Made by a program: the position numbers and the translations under genes
Shown: piece after piece, positions 45,985 to 59,880 of the stretch
How positions within the stretch are numbered: the first letter of the stretch is position 1
Layout of the letters: each line of letters begins with the position of its first letter
Origin: Atrina japonica
Lineage: Eukaryota > Mollusca > Bivalvia > Pterioida > Pinnidae
DNA length: 64,000 nt
NCBI GenBank assembly: GCA_030159075.1
Contig: BROG01000349.1
Span: 310,001-374,000 of the forward strand
Reading direction: 5' to 3'
The notes under the pieces: generated by a model
Seen by the model: the letters and a program-made list of their open reading frames with translations, nothing else
What the model was told of the DNA's origin: nothing
Databases searched by the model: none

Positions 45985-48462
45985 CCCATTCCCATTTAAA
46001 AGATTCCAATTTAAAAGAAAAATAACAAGATTTTATTTTGAAATAAATCATTCCAATCTGATCATATTGGAGAAGGAAAAAGATGCTTTGTGAGCAGAAA
46101 TCCTTCTCTGTTTTGCTCAGTTAAAGTAGCAGAGTGTAATGGTTCTAGGTCATATCATAAGAAACATATTGTTTGATATGCCAGACTTAAGTTTCTAGAA
46201 ATAGGTCAATAAGAAGGTATTTCTAATATGTATTACAATTAACGGTGCAAATTTGACTGATTCCAGGCTAATATAATTTACAGGAAAATTAAATAGAGAA
46301 ACTGTTTTAAACATTAAAAACAGAAATTTTTCACAAAATGATTTGGATTAGGGAAGTCTAATGAAGCACATCAACCAAATTCATTTTTTAATTTTGGTTC
46401 AAGCTTATTGAAACTTAAGTGTAAAGCTGAAGTTGGAAAACTAATACAAAACTGACAGCTTACACATATGCATATATACTTTTTCTTCTTTTTGCTATAT
46501 TATACAATATATAAGTGTTTATTGATTTAGATTCCCTCTTACCTGGTTCAACTTGATAACCATGAATTAATTAGATTAGATTAGATTTTTCGGAAATAAG
46601 AACATATTTTCCAATTCCCAAAGATGTGCAGACTAAATGATATCAAATTTTCCCTGATTGTCTTTAATCCATTAAAAGTTCATTGACTAAATTGCCAAAT
46701 TTCACTATCATAACTTTGATAACTGACAACTAACTGACAAACCAGAAAATTTCCTACTGATTTGAATTTCATTTATTTCATTGTTTTCATATAACCAAGA
46801 AATTAAAACCATGATGGAATTGAACAAAACTACACTTAGTAATAAAAATAGTTTCCTTTACATATACAAAACTTTTTTTTGGATTTCACCGAAATTTAAT
46901 GTTAACAAACATGTTTTTAAAACAACAAAGTTTTAGCCCAATTAAATTTTCTAATTCTACAGTATCTCATGATAAAAAAAAGATAATAAAGCTGAAAAAA
47001 TACAATGGATCTGATTACACTGAATAACTTTTCCTGATCTAAATATTTTTACCCCTGTAACACAATGGTCATCCTTACTGACCTATCCTCAAATGTCCAA
47101 CATGTGGCTCTCCTTGTGTACTACTTGTCATCATTCAAATGTACCATCATAAACACACAACTGTTTGATGTTCCATTTAATTGTGATGTCATATAAAAGA
47201 GTCTGCCATCCATGTGTCAAAGTCCCAATATTTCAAACTTTTCTAGGTGGTCCTTTGAATTTTGACTCATCAAAGTTTTACTGTATGTAAGCAATGTCTT
47301 TTTTAATTACATTATGACTACACACCGGTATATGTGTTTTTGCTCCAGTATCAATTCAAATTGAAATTAAATTTCTTCACTAAGGGATTACTTTATTCTA
47401 AAGCAAATTTGTTATAATAATACAGAGGATAATGATAATTTTACACATAAAAAAAACATAAAAATCTGTGTCAAAACCACTGAATTTTACATAACACTAT
47501 TGCAGTGTAAACAGGACAAACTGAAATCCAAAGGGCACTCAAATCCATAGAGACTTAGTGAAAATCTACAGGGAACCCTGCTGTATATCAAAGGATATTT
47601 CTTCCCATAACAAATAAGTTCATATGAAGTTAAATGGTTGAAAACTGTACTATTTTAAAGTTATAATGAAATACAAAAAATCACCCATAGGATTATAAAG
47701 TAATCCTCATTCTCCTTAGAAACCATCAAGATACTACTTTGAATCCCCAAAGGTAATGGGCAAAGTCTATTGACATGTAAAGTTTCAAAGAGGTATCATC
47801 CACGGTCTTCCTGCAATGGGGATAAAAGCAAGAGCTAAACCAAATTATTGACACTGACAGACATGGCCATTTCATCTACCTGGAATACAAATAACTAATG
47901 TGTAATTCTGAAGTACAACAAAGTTTTTGAAATTCACCAGTCTTACCAGAAAAACCAGTACATATGTCTGTTGAAATCTATGTGATAACTGATCCAGTTG
48001 ACCAGTAATTTTCCATTTCATTTCAATTGTGTATAAATATATACAAACTGGTAAAAGATTTTCTTTTACCAGTGAAATTCCTTTATTCACTGGTCCGGTT
48101 GACCAGTAATTTTTTTTGGTATTTCAAAATGTCTGGTACAATATTATCTTTGATTTGCTTCTTTTTGGTTTCTGTATCAATTATTCCAAACATTTCTGAA
48201 ACAATGTGTAATTAAGAGGTGTGACCTGTTAACAAAAGGTTAAAAATGCTGTTTAGAACCACTTTAAAATTAAAGAAAAAAATATTTGTCTTAAAGACGA
48301 ACTGGATGAAAGTTAGAAATCTATATCATTCCTCAAATACTTTCAATTAAACAGAGGTCCTTTATACCAAAACTAACAATCTGGTAAACTACTGTCCAGG
48401 TCCTTCATCACAATAACTAACAATCTTCAAATGCCAATAAACAATTAAGCATGATAATTACA
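45985..48462. other. 2.5 kb AT-rich DNA, nothing recognised
   Basis: Includes GATTAGATTAGATTAGATT (46571) as a three-unit GATTA run and a ~30 bp inverted pair TTGACCAGTAATTTT (47998 and 48098 direct). No exon candidates accepted. Confidence 0.4.
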
Positions 48463-48546
48463 GTAACCTATCCACCCTAAAGAAACATTTGGACTGATCT
48501 AAGTCATTGATTTACAGAAGAGACCATTGTTTTCCAGGGGTTGATC
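48463..48546 (+). mobile_element. MITE family A, copy 10
   Basis: TATCCACCCTAAAGAAACAT TTGGACTGATCTAAGTC ... CCAGGGGTTGATCAGTG. Confidence 0.85.
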
Positions 48547-49131
48547 AGTGTTGGAGAATGTATCATTTCACTCTGAAAAGTTGCAGGCCCAAATTTATTG
48601 AGCAAAGGCCTGTAGCCAGATTGAGGTTGATTGACTTTGGCATTTTTATACCTATGTATATTGGCACTCTGTTTTATCGTAGGTAAACATCAAGGAAACA
48701 TAGCCACATTGTAAAAACACAAAAATGTTACAATTGTTTAGCAAATGTTCTCACTTAAAAGATAATAGGTGTTAAACTACAAACACTGTCTGCAGAAATC
48801 ACACTATCTCTTGATAATGTATAAAACTTACACTGTTGTAACTTCAGTTCAACATCAACCGTGTACAACAGAAATGATACAATAACAACCAGTCATCTGG
48901 CATTAGCAGATGATTTTAACCCCCTGATGGACTGCCTCTGTGTGGAGTGTTACTAAGAAACCAAAAACAATGTTACAGTATTAGCCACTTGGACACAGAC
49001 TTACTGACTCCAACTGAAAATGAAGTTAATTTGAATTCAAAACTGAAATACATAAGAGTGTTCTGTTTGTTTATTTCATAATAATTTTCTTTAAAAAAAT
49101 TTGTGGTATTACAACACATTCACTAACAAGG

Positions 49132-49222
49132 TTAACACATTCACCCCTAAAGACATATTTGGACTGGTTTAAGTCATTGACTTACAGACCAGTCCTTTGT
49201 TTTTCAGGGGTCAATGAGTCAA
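49132..49222 (+). mobile_element. MITE family A, copy 11
   Basis: TTAACACATTCACCCCTAAA GACATATTTGGACTGG ... TTTTTCAGGGGTCAATGAGT C. Confidence 0.88.
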
Positions 49223-49846
49223 ACCAACAATACTAATGATGCAAACATTCCATTTATTTTGGCAAAACACAATTTCAGCAAGCTTTGGATATTGGTCTTG
49301 TGACTGAGAATGACTATTACCAAATCCAATGCATTGTGCATTAGAAGCCAGCCAGACTGATGAAGGTTTATTTGTGTCTGCTGTTGTTTTCACCACATCA
49401 ACAATTGGACATAAAGGGTCCGCTAGACAATAACATGACCAAAGGTTATAAGCCCTGTTATTTATGGGACAACAATAAAGATTTTCCATTCAAAGTGTAT
49501 TCCAGAATTAGCATATTTTTCATCTCAGCCTCTAAAGACACATAATAGATGTCATGAGCTATGACTTTTCTTTTGGACTATTAACAAGCTGTATATTGTA
49601 TATTTTTTCATTCAGATTTCCCATGTGAACTTGTCATCAATATTGGTACTAACAATAGAATAACTATAATTACAAACAAAAAAAACCAACAAAAAACAAA
49701 AAAAAAACTCATCATATAGATGGTAACAACATATAAAAAATACACATGCAATGAAAAATACATTGATATGGGAAAATTATTACATGAAATGACAATACAT
49801 GTATAAGAACAGTAAAAAAAATCACCTATCAGTTCCTCTATTCATA

Positions 49847-49934
49847 AACTCATTCACCCTAAAGATACATTTGGACTGGCCAAAGTCATTTATTTACAGA
49901 AAAGTCCATTGTTTTTAAGGGGTTGATGAGCTAA
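49847..49934 (+). mobile_element. MITE family A, copy 12
   Basis: AACTCATTCACCCTAAAGAT ACATTTGGACTGGCCAAAGT ... AAGGGGTTGATGAGCTAA. A 620 bp interval separates it from copy 11. Confidence 0.88.
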
Positions 49935-50112
49935 AAATTAAGATTAAGAGTACTTGTCAGATTACTTGCTGTTTTACTAATCTTAAGCATATTCAAGAAC
50001 AATTTATATATTATAAAAAATGTACAATACTCAGATTTTGTTGGGGTTGATATTTACTTTTTTTTGGGGGGGGGGGGGCAACTATACATAAGAGCTACTA
50101 TATTTCAATCAT

Positions 50113-50690
50113 GGCCCAAAGTCACCAATTTCACTCAGTATTCAAGCTCAATTTTTATTTCACTATTTTGACTATATCGTTTTATGTAAAAATTCTGGAT
50201 GCGACTGAAAAGGAAACACATTATTATTTCTTCACATTCATATAAAAGTATTGGATCAAATTTATGATTTCCCCATATAAATGAAAATATGCCTTGTGTG
50301 TGGTACTCAAAATTTGAGTATTATCTCAAACTTATTTTGGATATATTAATAATTTGTCTTCAAATACAGTGCAACCTCATTATTAAAACCACCTAACTGA
50401 CTCAAAGTGGTCTGATTAGTGAGGTGGTCTCTTAAGTGAGGTTCTGTACTAATTATATATTAAGGAAGAGACTGTAAATTCATGGTCTTAATTGTGAGGT
50501 GGTCTCCTAAGCGAGGTGGTCTTTAGGCTGAGTTCCCTTTAAATAATGAATTTCATTAATTTTGACTGTTGTATGCTATCAGTATACAAAAATTTCCATT
50601 TTCAGGATAAATCTTGTGTGCTTTTATTTTAAATCTTGAAAAGATAGTTGATCTTGAGTACTGAGTAAATTTGGTAATTTTGTGCCCAAT
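50113..50690 (+). mobile_element. MITE family G, long form, interrupted by C
   Basis: GGCCCAAAGTCACCAATTTC ACTCAG left, CTGAGTAAATTTGGTAATTT right. Collinear with 33726-34115 on both sides of the C insertion at 50367-50539. Confidence 0.85.
50367..50539. mobile_element. MITE family C, copy 3, nested in G
   Basis: CAGTGCAACCTCATTATTAA left, inner TCTGATTAGTGAGGTGGTCT C, right end AGGCTGAGTTCCCTTTAAA (eroded). TA at 50365-50366 and 50540-50541. Absent from the matching position of the other long G copy. Confidence 0.85.
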
Positions 50691-51435
50691 ATTGTCTAAA
50701 GGAACACAATTTAATACAAAAATAATGCAAACACTGAATTCAGTTTCTCCTTTGAAACTTGCAAATCATAAAACATATAAATTAACAATTATATCAACCT
50801 AAGTGTAATGCATAATATTTGCATATAAAACATAAAACTTAGCATGTAGTTGAGATGTAGACAGAAATTATCTATACCAGATAACACTGGTGCCTGTAAC
50901 CAAGATCAAATACATTACCAAAATGAAATGAAACAAAACCTGTGAAAATAGATTATATGAATTATCTTATTTCAGACACATATTCTTTTACTTCCTATGC
51001 AAGCTTTTGCGTTGGATTAAATTATCGAAATTCTGATAAGGTTATAAAACCGTATTTTGTAATATGCACAAAATAGATGTTATTGTGAAATAATGCATAT
51101 CATAATGGAGTCCTTAGCAAACCCCTGATTAAGTCCAAGAAATATCTTGATTTTTTTTCAGTTTTTATTTTGTTTGTTTATTCTTTTCTTTGACAAACTT
51201 CAGTCAGAAAAGTAATCTTTTTCAAATTTTGTTTATTTTTTATTGACAACTTTTACATATGACTTTTCTATAAATCCATTAGTGTACTTGTATGTATTGG
51301 ATGCTGTGACCTACATTTTTCTTTTCAGTGGATCTGGTCAAGAACAGGTCATAGTCCCATAAAGGTAGGCTAAAAAGTATGACCAAGGACAACATTTTCC
51401 ATATAATGATAATGATAAGCCTTTCTTAATATCAG

Positions 51436-51612
51436 GAACATTCATCTGAAGTTTTTTCCCTGCTGGAACCTAAACTGATTTTTGTGAGAAAGTTTGGCCA
51501 GTTTTCTTGTGGAAGGCTGATAGTTTCTTCCTTGGTACATTGTTGCCATTAAGAACACTGGACACTACCATATAACTGAAAAATTGCTGAATGTGGTGAA
51601 AATCGCTATTCA
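51436..51612 (+). mobile_element. SINE family K, 5'-truncated
   Basis: CCCTGCTGGAACCTAAACTG ATTTTTGTGAGAAAGTTTGG, CTTGTGGAAGGCTGATAGTT, ACCATATAACTGAAAAATTG CTGAATGTGG. The tRNA head is absent. Confidence 0.8.
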
Positions 51613-53690
51613 ACTTGAAAAATGAATATGTACACATATTTGCTGACAGTTCACCTCCTTAAAATGATCAGACATAAATATTACTATTCAGAACTCTTTA
51701 CACAAAGATCAACTGCATCTCATCCATAAATAATTTGGCAATAATTCTGGCACTTGACAAACGAGCATCCATGAAATAGCTAATTAACAGATACAAGTGA
51801 AAACTTAATTGTTAAATTAACACAGACTGTATATTTATAATCAACATATTGCTCCAGAATCGAGGAGTTTATAAAGCAATGAATGTGAAGATTAACACAG
51901 TCCAAAACTTCTCCAACAATGTGATATAGTTGCAATAGTGCAACAATTTGCAACACAAGATCTCAAAGTTCATATTGTGTAACAACATAATTTTTTTCAT
52001 AAATCTTAAGTGCCAATCAGTAAATATGCAGGAATAAACATAAGGTCACTTCCTGGTAGTGCACAAGATATTAATGACATACTTTAAAATGAGAGATAGG
52101 GTATTTACTACTATAGAGCAAATTTCATTCTCCTGATCAACATCATGTACAGAGATTTTCATTGCTTTAGGATCAGCAGATTGCAGCACATGTGCATGTT
52201 GTCAGCCCTGTTTTTTTGTTTTTTTTACAATATTTTGGCCAAGCATTTAGACATTTGAACTCCTGTTTTTAAACAAACACATCTTGTTTTTTAAGTACAT
52301 GTATTATTATCATTACACAAGTATTATGACATCTATACTATGGTATGCAACTTTTGCCTGTATTGATATCAATAAGGCCTAATCAAAAATGAAACTTTCC
52401 CACCGATTTTTATCTTTACAGTTCAAAGACTGTTTAGTTTACATCAATGTTAAAAAATGACATTAAATCTATTGTGATGCTTGTGTTTACCCAATCATTG
52501 TGTTTTAAATTATAAATTTTGGTGTGCTCAAAGGCTGACTGTACAATAATCAGTACAGTATTTGCATACCATCAAAATGGGGATTTATTAGAATGCTTCC
52601 AAAGTTTGAACTTCTTATGATTTGTATAAAATCATAACATTGAAAGCTGTTCCAGAGTGCAACAATAAATCATTTCGATCATGAATATTTACTGGTAAGT
52701 TTGGATAAACATTTTGTTTAAACAGTTCTGAGAAGGACAGGATTTTTAGAGCTTCAGTGGTTGCGCTGTTTAGTACATGTGGTTAGTTTAAGGTTGGTAT
52801 ATCTTATGTCATTTCTCTGTTTCGACATTTGGTTATTGCAATACATCTACCACAAGGAACTGTGTGGTCTGCCACTGAAATGTGGTCTTTCAATTTTATG
52901 ACAGGTGCATTCTCATAAGATTTACTGATATTGGTTTTGAATGATATTTCATTATTCTTGCAAAAAATATTTAGGTGCATGAGTTTATTATGTAAAATAT
53001 AGAAGTACGTGTATCATTTAATTCTTTTATTTTGAGAATGTATCTTTCTCAATTTTTTAAAAAAAATAAGGTACATTTTTTATTATCTGTTTATTTTCAG
53101 TCAGGCTAATAAAAAAAAAACTAACTGTCTACTTCACATATCTTAATTAATACTACCAACATATGATTAAAAAATGACTAAAAAATAGGTACTTATAGGA
53201 ACCTTGATGTTAGGTTAATAAAATTAATTTTCTATTTCAATAATAACTTTTCAAGGTAATATTATTAATAATCCCAGTTATTACCAAAAAATTATCTTTT
53301 AAAGTAAATTTTATTTTTTGATGTGCAATATGGTATGATATTTTATTTGATGATTGCCTGACATCTTTATGGTGATAACCATATACATCGCAAACTTAAT
53401 CAGGAACAATTTTGTTGATAGAAATCAAAATTGATTTCTAATGAGTCAGTAGTTATATTTCTACTTTATCTCTCAAAAGAGAAATTACTGGTAAAAAAAA
53501 TCGGCTCAGATTCACATCTGTGGTGGGTGATAACTTACACTGCAGTAAATGATAAGTAATAACGTGGGATATATAAGATTTGACAGAGTAGAAATATTTC
53601 TCAGCTGACTTATGTCAATTTATCTTCGATCAAAATGAAATTCTTCAGGGTAACATTTCACTTTTAAAACAAAATATTTTGCTTCTATGC
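51613..53690. other. AT-rich DNA, little recognised
   Basis: A family D-like scrap at 52858-52915 (GTGTGGTCTGCCACTGAAAT GTGGTC). Nothing else assignable. Confidence 0.4.
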
Positions 53691-53693
53691 ATG

Positions 53694-53724
<31 letters not shown>

Positions 53725-53735
53725 ATATATATAAA
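53688..53735. repeat. (TA)n microsatellite
   Basis: CATGTATATATA... with an internal CATG symmetric point; palindromic. Confidence 0.95.
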
Positions 53736-54768
53736 AGTCTGTAAAAATTTTGGATGTTATTTTCAATGATAAACAAAACAATTTAAAAAAAAAAGGAAAA
53801 GGTGTAAGTAAAATTCTCTTTATGATCAATACTATTTAAAAAAAAATTTGATCAAGTATTAGAATAGTAAAAACTAAATCGACATCCTATTGGTAGGAAT
53901 TTTCTTTTTAACGGCATTAACATTTGTTCTTACTCATAATACTAACTAATCAGATATTAGCCAACACCGGTTTATAATGCTGTAAAAAGTCCAACAGGGA
54001 TACCAATGAGCTCCCATTTAGTGCAACAGAACTTAGGACACAAATGGTGTTGGTTATGATTCTAAACTGATGTAGCATAAATAAATAAACAAGCAATTAG
54101 AAACAGGTGGGGACCCATCAGCAATGCCAAATGTTATCACACAAGCAGTCATATATATTATATATTTTGCTTCCATGGGCAATACCAGACTGTCTCGTCT
54201 TAAGAGAATTAGAGATGATTTGAACTTAAGTGGGTATACTGGACGTTTGTGTTACACATCTGGTAAGTGGATAATGCTAATACTAAGTGTTTATAGGGGC
54301 TATTAGTTAGTCATTAATAGATATATAAAATGCTTAATGTGAGCCAATGATTAAAAAAATGTACAATAGCAAATCCATTGTAAGACATGAGAGTAAATTG
54401 TTTATAGTTTCTTGAAGAGCTTTCAATGTACAATGTATCTATCACACCAGATACCATATAGGAAGCAATTATTCATAGTCTGCATCAAGTATCATTATCA
54501 ATAAACCTTGTTATGAATATAAATAATATTTATGTATAGTTTATTTTCATAAACAATAGTAGGGTGACAGGAGTGTGTATTTACACTATCACTCTTACTA
54601 ACTTACGATAAACATATACTGTACAAAATAACCTTCTATTCTATATATAAAAATCTGAGAGAAAAAACACATACCTCTGTCAGCTCTACAAGTATGTTAA
54701 TAAATGTCATTTAAGTATAAAACCCTTTACTATATAGTGTTCCATTGCCTGGGATTCACAAATCAGCG
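53736..54768. other. AT-rich DNA, nothing recognised
   Basis: A 60-codon plus-strand frame at 54124-54306 lacks convincing splice context. Confidence 0.4.
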
Positions 54769-54959
54769 ATTTTCCACTTTTTGGGAATGGGGCCTGGGCC
54801 TTTTGAATTTAGAAATTCAGAAATACATAAAATTATGTGAAAATACAAGAATCTCTTCAAATTCATTGTCATTTGACTTCAACTAGGAAATTTCAACTGT
54901 TGTTTCTGCATTGGGAATGGGGCCTTATATTGGCCCTATATGACAGGGTGAAAAATCCT
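54769..54959 (+). mobile_element. MITE family H, copy
   Basis: GATTTTCCACTTTTTGGGAA TGGGGCC left; GCATTGGGAATGGGGCCTTA T and GGGTGAAAAATCC right, inverted ends. Confidence 0.75.
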
Positions 54960-55822
54960 GCAAATATTCTAAGAATAAGAATTATAACTTGCATCTGAAA
55001 TGTTCACATTATGCAAGGTATATATTTATTCATTTCATAGTATTAAAATATACTTTATTTATCATCATTATAACTGAGATGGCAGGGGAAGGGGGGGGGG
55101 ATTAAAATCATACCAACATTGTATCAAGTTATTCTCTATGAATTATATGTAGACTGAAGCCATGACATAAAACTCTGTTTTATACTTTTATATCGCCCTA
55201 TTTATCCAAAATATGATTAAATTCAGATACACAGGAAAACGTGAGTCCTAAATATAATCCTATATTTCTACATCTGACCTTTTAGAATATGATTATTTTT
55301 GGTTTCTAGGAAATAAGATAATCCAATAAATTTTTGCAGACAATATATGAAACATGAAAACAATGACTGATGAAATGATCAAATTTAGATGTAATTCAAA
55401 TTGCAAATAAATCAAAAATTCCTTTAATTTGATTAAATCAGAATGAAGCAACAAATAACCTTACTTCCTTTTCAATTCTTGTTAATTCTTTTTTCTATTT
55501 CAATTTAACCAGTTTAGTTTAAACAGAGTTTTTTATTTGAGTTATTTCAAATCATTTGACATCTCCACCAGGGATATCATACTGCTTCAATTTTACTGTT
55601 CCATCAAATGATAAACAGAGCAAAATTTAGCTTACAGAAAAAAAGTGTACATGTATATATTATATCTTTAAGAAAAGGACCAAATTGTCTGGAAGAATAT
55701 ATCTTATTGTAACTTACTTTTGAGTGACATATCTTACTGAAGATACAGTATTTCATGGACTTGTATTTCCTCCTTTTTAGATAGAGTGTATCTTCTGAAT
55801 ACTTCATATATATTTCAATAAT
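54960..55822. other. AT-rich DNA, nothing recognised
   Basis: A (G)10 run at 55090-55100 is the only odd feature. Confidence 0.4.
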
Positions 55823-55914
55823 TTAACTCATCAACCCCTAAAAAACAATGGATTCTTCTAAAAATCAATTAGTGGGACAAGTCAAAAATGTGTCTTTAGG
55901 GGTGAGTGAGTTAA
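55823..55914 (-). mobile_element. MITE family A, copy 13 (near consensus)
   Basis: TTAACTCATCAACCCCTAAA AAACAATGG ... ATGTGTCTTTAGGGGTGAGT GAGTTAA. Ends are an almost perfect inverted repeat. Confidence 0.9.
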
Positions 55915-56827
55915 AGAAAATGCATGAAGAAATTCATTAATGGAAATCATAGGAATTATACATGATGAAAGTTGTGACACACTTTCACATGGAACTTAGA
56001 GTTACCATTTCAGCACTTGGAAAGTTTCAACAGCATGTATTATAGAAATTGTTATTCAGTTTATCAGAACTATCTAGTGGAATGCTACATTGGTCATAAC
56101 AAGCAGCTTGGGAATTTATGGAAACATAAAACAAGCTATTCATGTTGCTGATTGTAACTGTAAGTTGTAAACATTTAGGATTTTTCTTCTTTTTTTCTTT
56201 CCTTTTTAATTCTGAAAGTTGAAATTGATTTGATTCCATCCTATAGACATAAATTTTGAGCTATGAAGGTGAGTCACACATTTTTATTGCAGAATTAAAG
56301 TTGAAGTTAATGTAATATGTCTCTTTCACATGTTGGATAAAATTAATTTAGATAATATAAATGTCTCTCTTCTCAATATATCTTGCATGATAATACATCC
56401 CTATTGATATATACACTTGTGAGTGCAAAGAGGACAGGAGAGACTTCGAGGTAAGAGAGTTATAGAGTTTTAGTTTTTATGATATTGCAATCTGTATTCT
56501 TGATACTGTGAGAGGAAACAATGATGCACCTAAGAAACGAGGAAAAGATTTATTATCTTGATAAGAACTCTAAAGTAACTTCTAAGTGTCACTCAAACAA
56601 CAAATGAAATTTCACTTTTATACTCTTATCTTAACTATCAAAGATTTATTCTGTGTCATTTATTTGGAAATTATCATGGCTGCAAAACACCAAAAATGCA
56701 ATGCACCTTACAGTGATAGGTACATTTTCTAGTGCAGTCAAGTGTTGTCTCTGTGATTGGACGAAAGTGTTAGAATAAACAAGTGCTTGCAATCACTGAT
56801 GAAGTTTTTATCCTCTATGATCTTTAC

Positions 56828-56913
56828 AAAGGTAGAAGATCTTTTGAACTGCTTGATTTGTATTGGAGGTCCTGTGGTGTCTTTGTAATATATTGATCCT
56901 TTACACTATTTGA
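56828..56913 (-). CDS. Candidate exon, strand ambiguous
   Basis: The minus strand has acceptor GGCTTTACAG, donor T-GTAAAG, 86 bp = 84+2, encoding SNSVKDQYITKTPQDLQYKS then SSSKDLLP (polar, disordered-looking). The plus strand is also open (VEDLLNCLICIG) and a donor GGAG-GTCCTG would join in phase to a plus stretch at about 57014-57071 (LSKSDCQFMDVLDNNLS, donor TCAG-GTATAG). Both readings cannot be right; neither is recognised. Confidence 0.18.
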
Positions 56914-57071
56914 CTGTAAAGCCAGAGTCAATTAACAGAATACTATCAATTATCTATATAACCTTTCCTCAAAGTCTGTGCAACTGTGGAAAAAATGATG
57001 GGATATTAGTTTTGTCAAAGTCAGACTGCCAGTTTATGGATGTTCTGGACAACAATCTTTCAGGTATAGTA

Positions 57072-58675
57072 AAATAATCATATTTGTAGTTCATGTACAT
57101 TAATATAAACAAATAATCAATTTATGGGTAAAATATCATACCTTTCTTTATATAAGATCCAATGACATAAGGAAAAGAATATCATATACTGTCAAGGGAA
57201 TACTGATTTTGTTTTTTATATCGTTAAATTACTAATGAATGACAAGAATTTTAAAAAAAAATCTTGGCTATATGTGTATACATATATATTCATGTTAATA
57301 TATATATTTCTCTAAAGATCTATCATTGTCGTTAATTTCATCCACCAAACAACTCCAGCAGATTAAAATAAAGTATACAAACAGATCTTGGGAGTTTAAT
57401 GTTGTATGTTCAAAAAATAAATATACAGAGGCTAAAACTATAAATTGTCCATTGCAAACTTACAACATGTATATATCTACACATGTGTTACATATTACAC
57501 TCAAAAAGCAAATGCATGCGTAAGTGTATTAATATATCGGTGAACCTGTTATAAAGGAGGGGGTAGGTTGATATCATAATACTGATATTTGGTAATAATA
57601 TGGCAAGTTCTAAAGGAATGTGTATAAGTGGTCTACATGCAATACTAACACAAAAACTTATGACGTAAATCTTCAGAGGACCAGCACTGTCTTCTTATTT
57701 TGATCTCGATCATGTGAACAGAATATATGAACAATCTAAGTAAGCTGACATATGTGTATGAAATACAAATGAGTGTTTACAGTGGGAAAGTATGTAAGAA
57801 AATATGCAGACATGGTGAACATTAAAGAAACACAGACCTCCAGAAAATTCAGAAAAGGAACCAGATGCCACAGAACAGTAGGCATCCCTTGCTGACTGTT
57901 TATACCCAGCACAAGTCTGTAATATAATCCAGTTTGAAACATGGACCTTGGCTTCGTTATCTTTTATTTCTGGATTGCTTAAAATATTTGTAATATGACA
58001 GTTATCTACTTTACCCCAACATTTAACTTTCCACTTTGACTTACATGTAAGATTGGGGACAACAAATGACTTCTTACTAAGAAGTTGTATGTGTACCCAA
58101 TGATAGAAGATTTTTACACCTCATGTTTAAATGTGTTTAAGTAGTTTAGAAACTATACATTTGTATATTTTCATTGAAAAATAAGAACTTTTCAGACATA
58201 TAGTGTTTTTCTCTTTTTTTTCAAATATGAAAACAAGTATTTTTTCACTGTTCATGATTGAATCCATAATACTAAATGAAATCTGAAAGCTATTTTTGGT
58301 ATCTGTGGGAAATTGAATTTATATTTCCAATGCATGGTAAATTTATTTTCATTTGGTGCTTATTTTCAACAAAAAATATTTAATGTAAGTCAAAATGATT
58401 TCATGTTGTTCTGATTACAGTAATCTGAATGGCTATCGATAAAGTTAGAGACGAAATTTTATCTTATTTGGAGAATGTTGATATTTTTTCATTCCTATAC
58501 TACATGTTAATTTAAGTAAAAAGGAATTTATCTTACAACAATTACATGCAAATATAAAATTTATGGACTTTTGATCAGATGTCTGGTTTCTGTTAAGAGT
58601 CAAAAATTTATTTCCTGTGAACCAAAGATGAAAAAGTGAGAATGTCAAACCACCAATGCATGTCATTGTAGCATG
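57072..58675. other. AT-rich DNA, little recognised
   Basis: A minus-strand open stretch near 57840-57895 (QGMPTVLWHLVPFLNFLE before a GTCTGTG donor) is hydrophobic and too short to call. Confidence 0.35.
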
Positions 58676-58934
58676 AGGGACTTCTATGGCCAAGTGGTTA
58701 GAGCATTGCGCTTTGAACCGTAAGGTCTCTCACGTCTGGTCAGTGCAGAATCAAGCCCTGCTGGAACCAAAGCTGTTTTTTGTGAGAAAGTTTGTCAGTT
58801 TACTTGCAGAAGGCTGGTAGTCTACTTTCTGTGTACATTGTGACTGGAGTCTCTTATCCACCTTTTAAAACTGGCCAATACCATATACATGTAACTGAAA
58901 ATTGTTGAGTGTGGCGTAGAATACTATTCAAAAT
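58676..58934 (+). mobile_element. SINE family K, best full-length copy
   Basis: Head GGGACTTCTATGGCCAAGTG GTTAGAGCATTGCGCTTTGA (A box TGGCCAAGTGG), B region GTGCAGAATCAAGCCCTGC, body GAGAAAGTTTGTCAGTTTAC, tail GTTGAGTGTGGCGTAGAATA C. Used as reference for the other K copies. Confidence 0.88.
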
Positions 58935-59439
58935 CCACTGTAACATGAACAACTGAACGGTCTTACTTAACTATAAAATGAGTGGATGTCATTATCTTTA
59001 TTAGTAACAGGTGAAACTGTCAGTGTACAATGTACATATGTAGCAGGAGAATTTCTGTCTTCCTGTGTAGAAGTTTATGTAATTTTGTCAAAAGTAGGCG
59101 GCTAGTTATTGAGAATATGGGGTTAAATGCTTGTTACCGCCTTCTAATGACATCCCTGGATTCATAGATGGTTCTTGTGTCAATGAACGTTTATGATTGA
59201 GACGATCTACCAGATACATTTGCTATATACATTTGTACCATTTCTCTGCGGTAGATAAGTCATCAATTGCGATATTCTAAATTGTGTCTACATGTAAAAC
59301 TATTTATCTAAAATGGAAATATGTCTGGGTTTCTCCTACATACAGTTATCAGCTACATGTACATATTTAGTCTTTGTAAATGTTTCAATTAACAGTAGAC
59401 TATTGAATGGGTTTTCCAGATCAGCTATTGTCATGACTC

Positions 59440-59880
59440 ACTGGGGTGACTATTGAGTGAAATTTTACCATTGTGAAAGTCTGAATAAATATTGCAATAG
59501 TATTGAGGTAGTGATGAATTATTCTGATGTCATTGCAGTAATCATTAAAACCCAAAAATTGAAATTATTGACTAAAATTGACCAAAGACTCTTCATTTTA
59601 TAACTAAGGACAAAGATGGTGGTTTGTCTTTAGACCATTTACAACACTGGGTAAAAAATACTCTTACTTGTAATAACCAATAATACTTTATATATTATCA
59701 AACTGCTTGAAAAACTCTAAATGATTTAACATTTAACTAAATTATTCTGCAGCAAATTACAATTTTTGAAACTATCAACTGTCTAACACACTACATTGCT
59801 AATTGTTTTTGCATTGCCAGTTTACTAATGCAATAGTACACTATTGCATTGTATTTGTAATTCTATGAACTGTAACACCC
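59440..59880 (+). mobile_element. Second copy of array-bearing element, array not expanded
   Basis: GGGGTGACTATTGAGTGAAA TTTTACCATTG left; AAATTATTGACTAAAATTGA CCAAAG; then one partial unit CATTGCCAGTTTACTAATGC AATAG. The 1.3 kb array of the 14 kb copy is reduced to about one unit. Confidence 0.6.
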
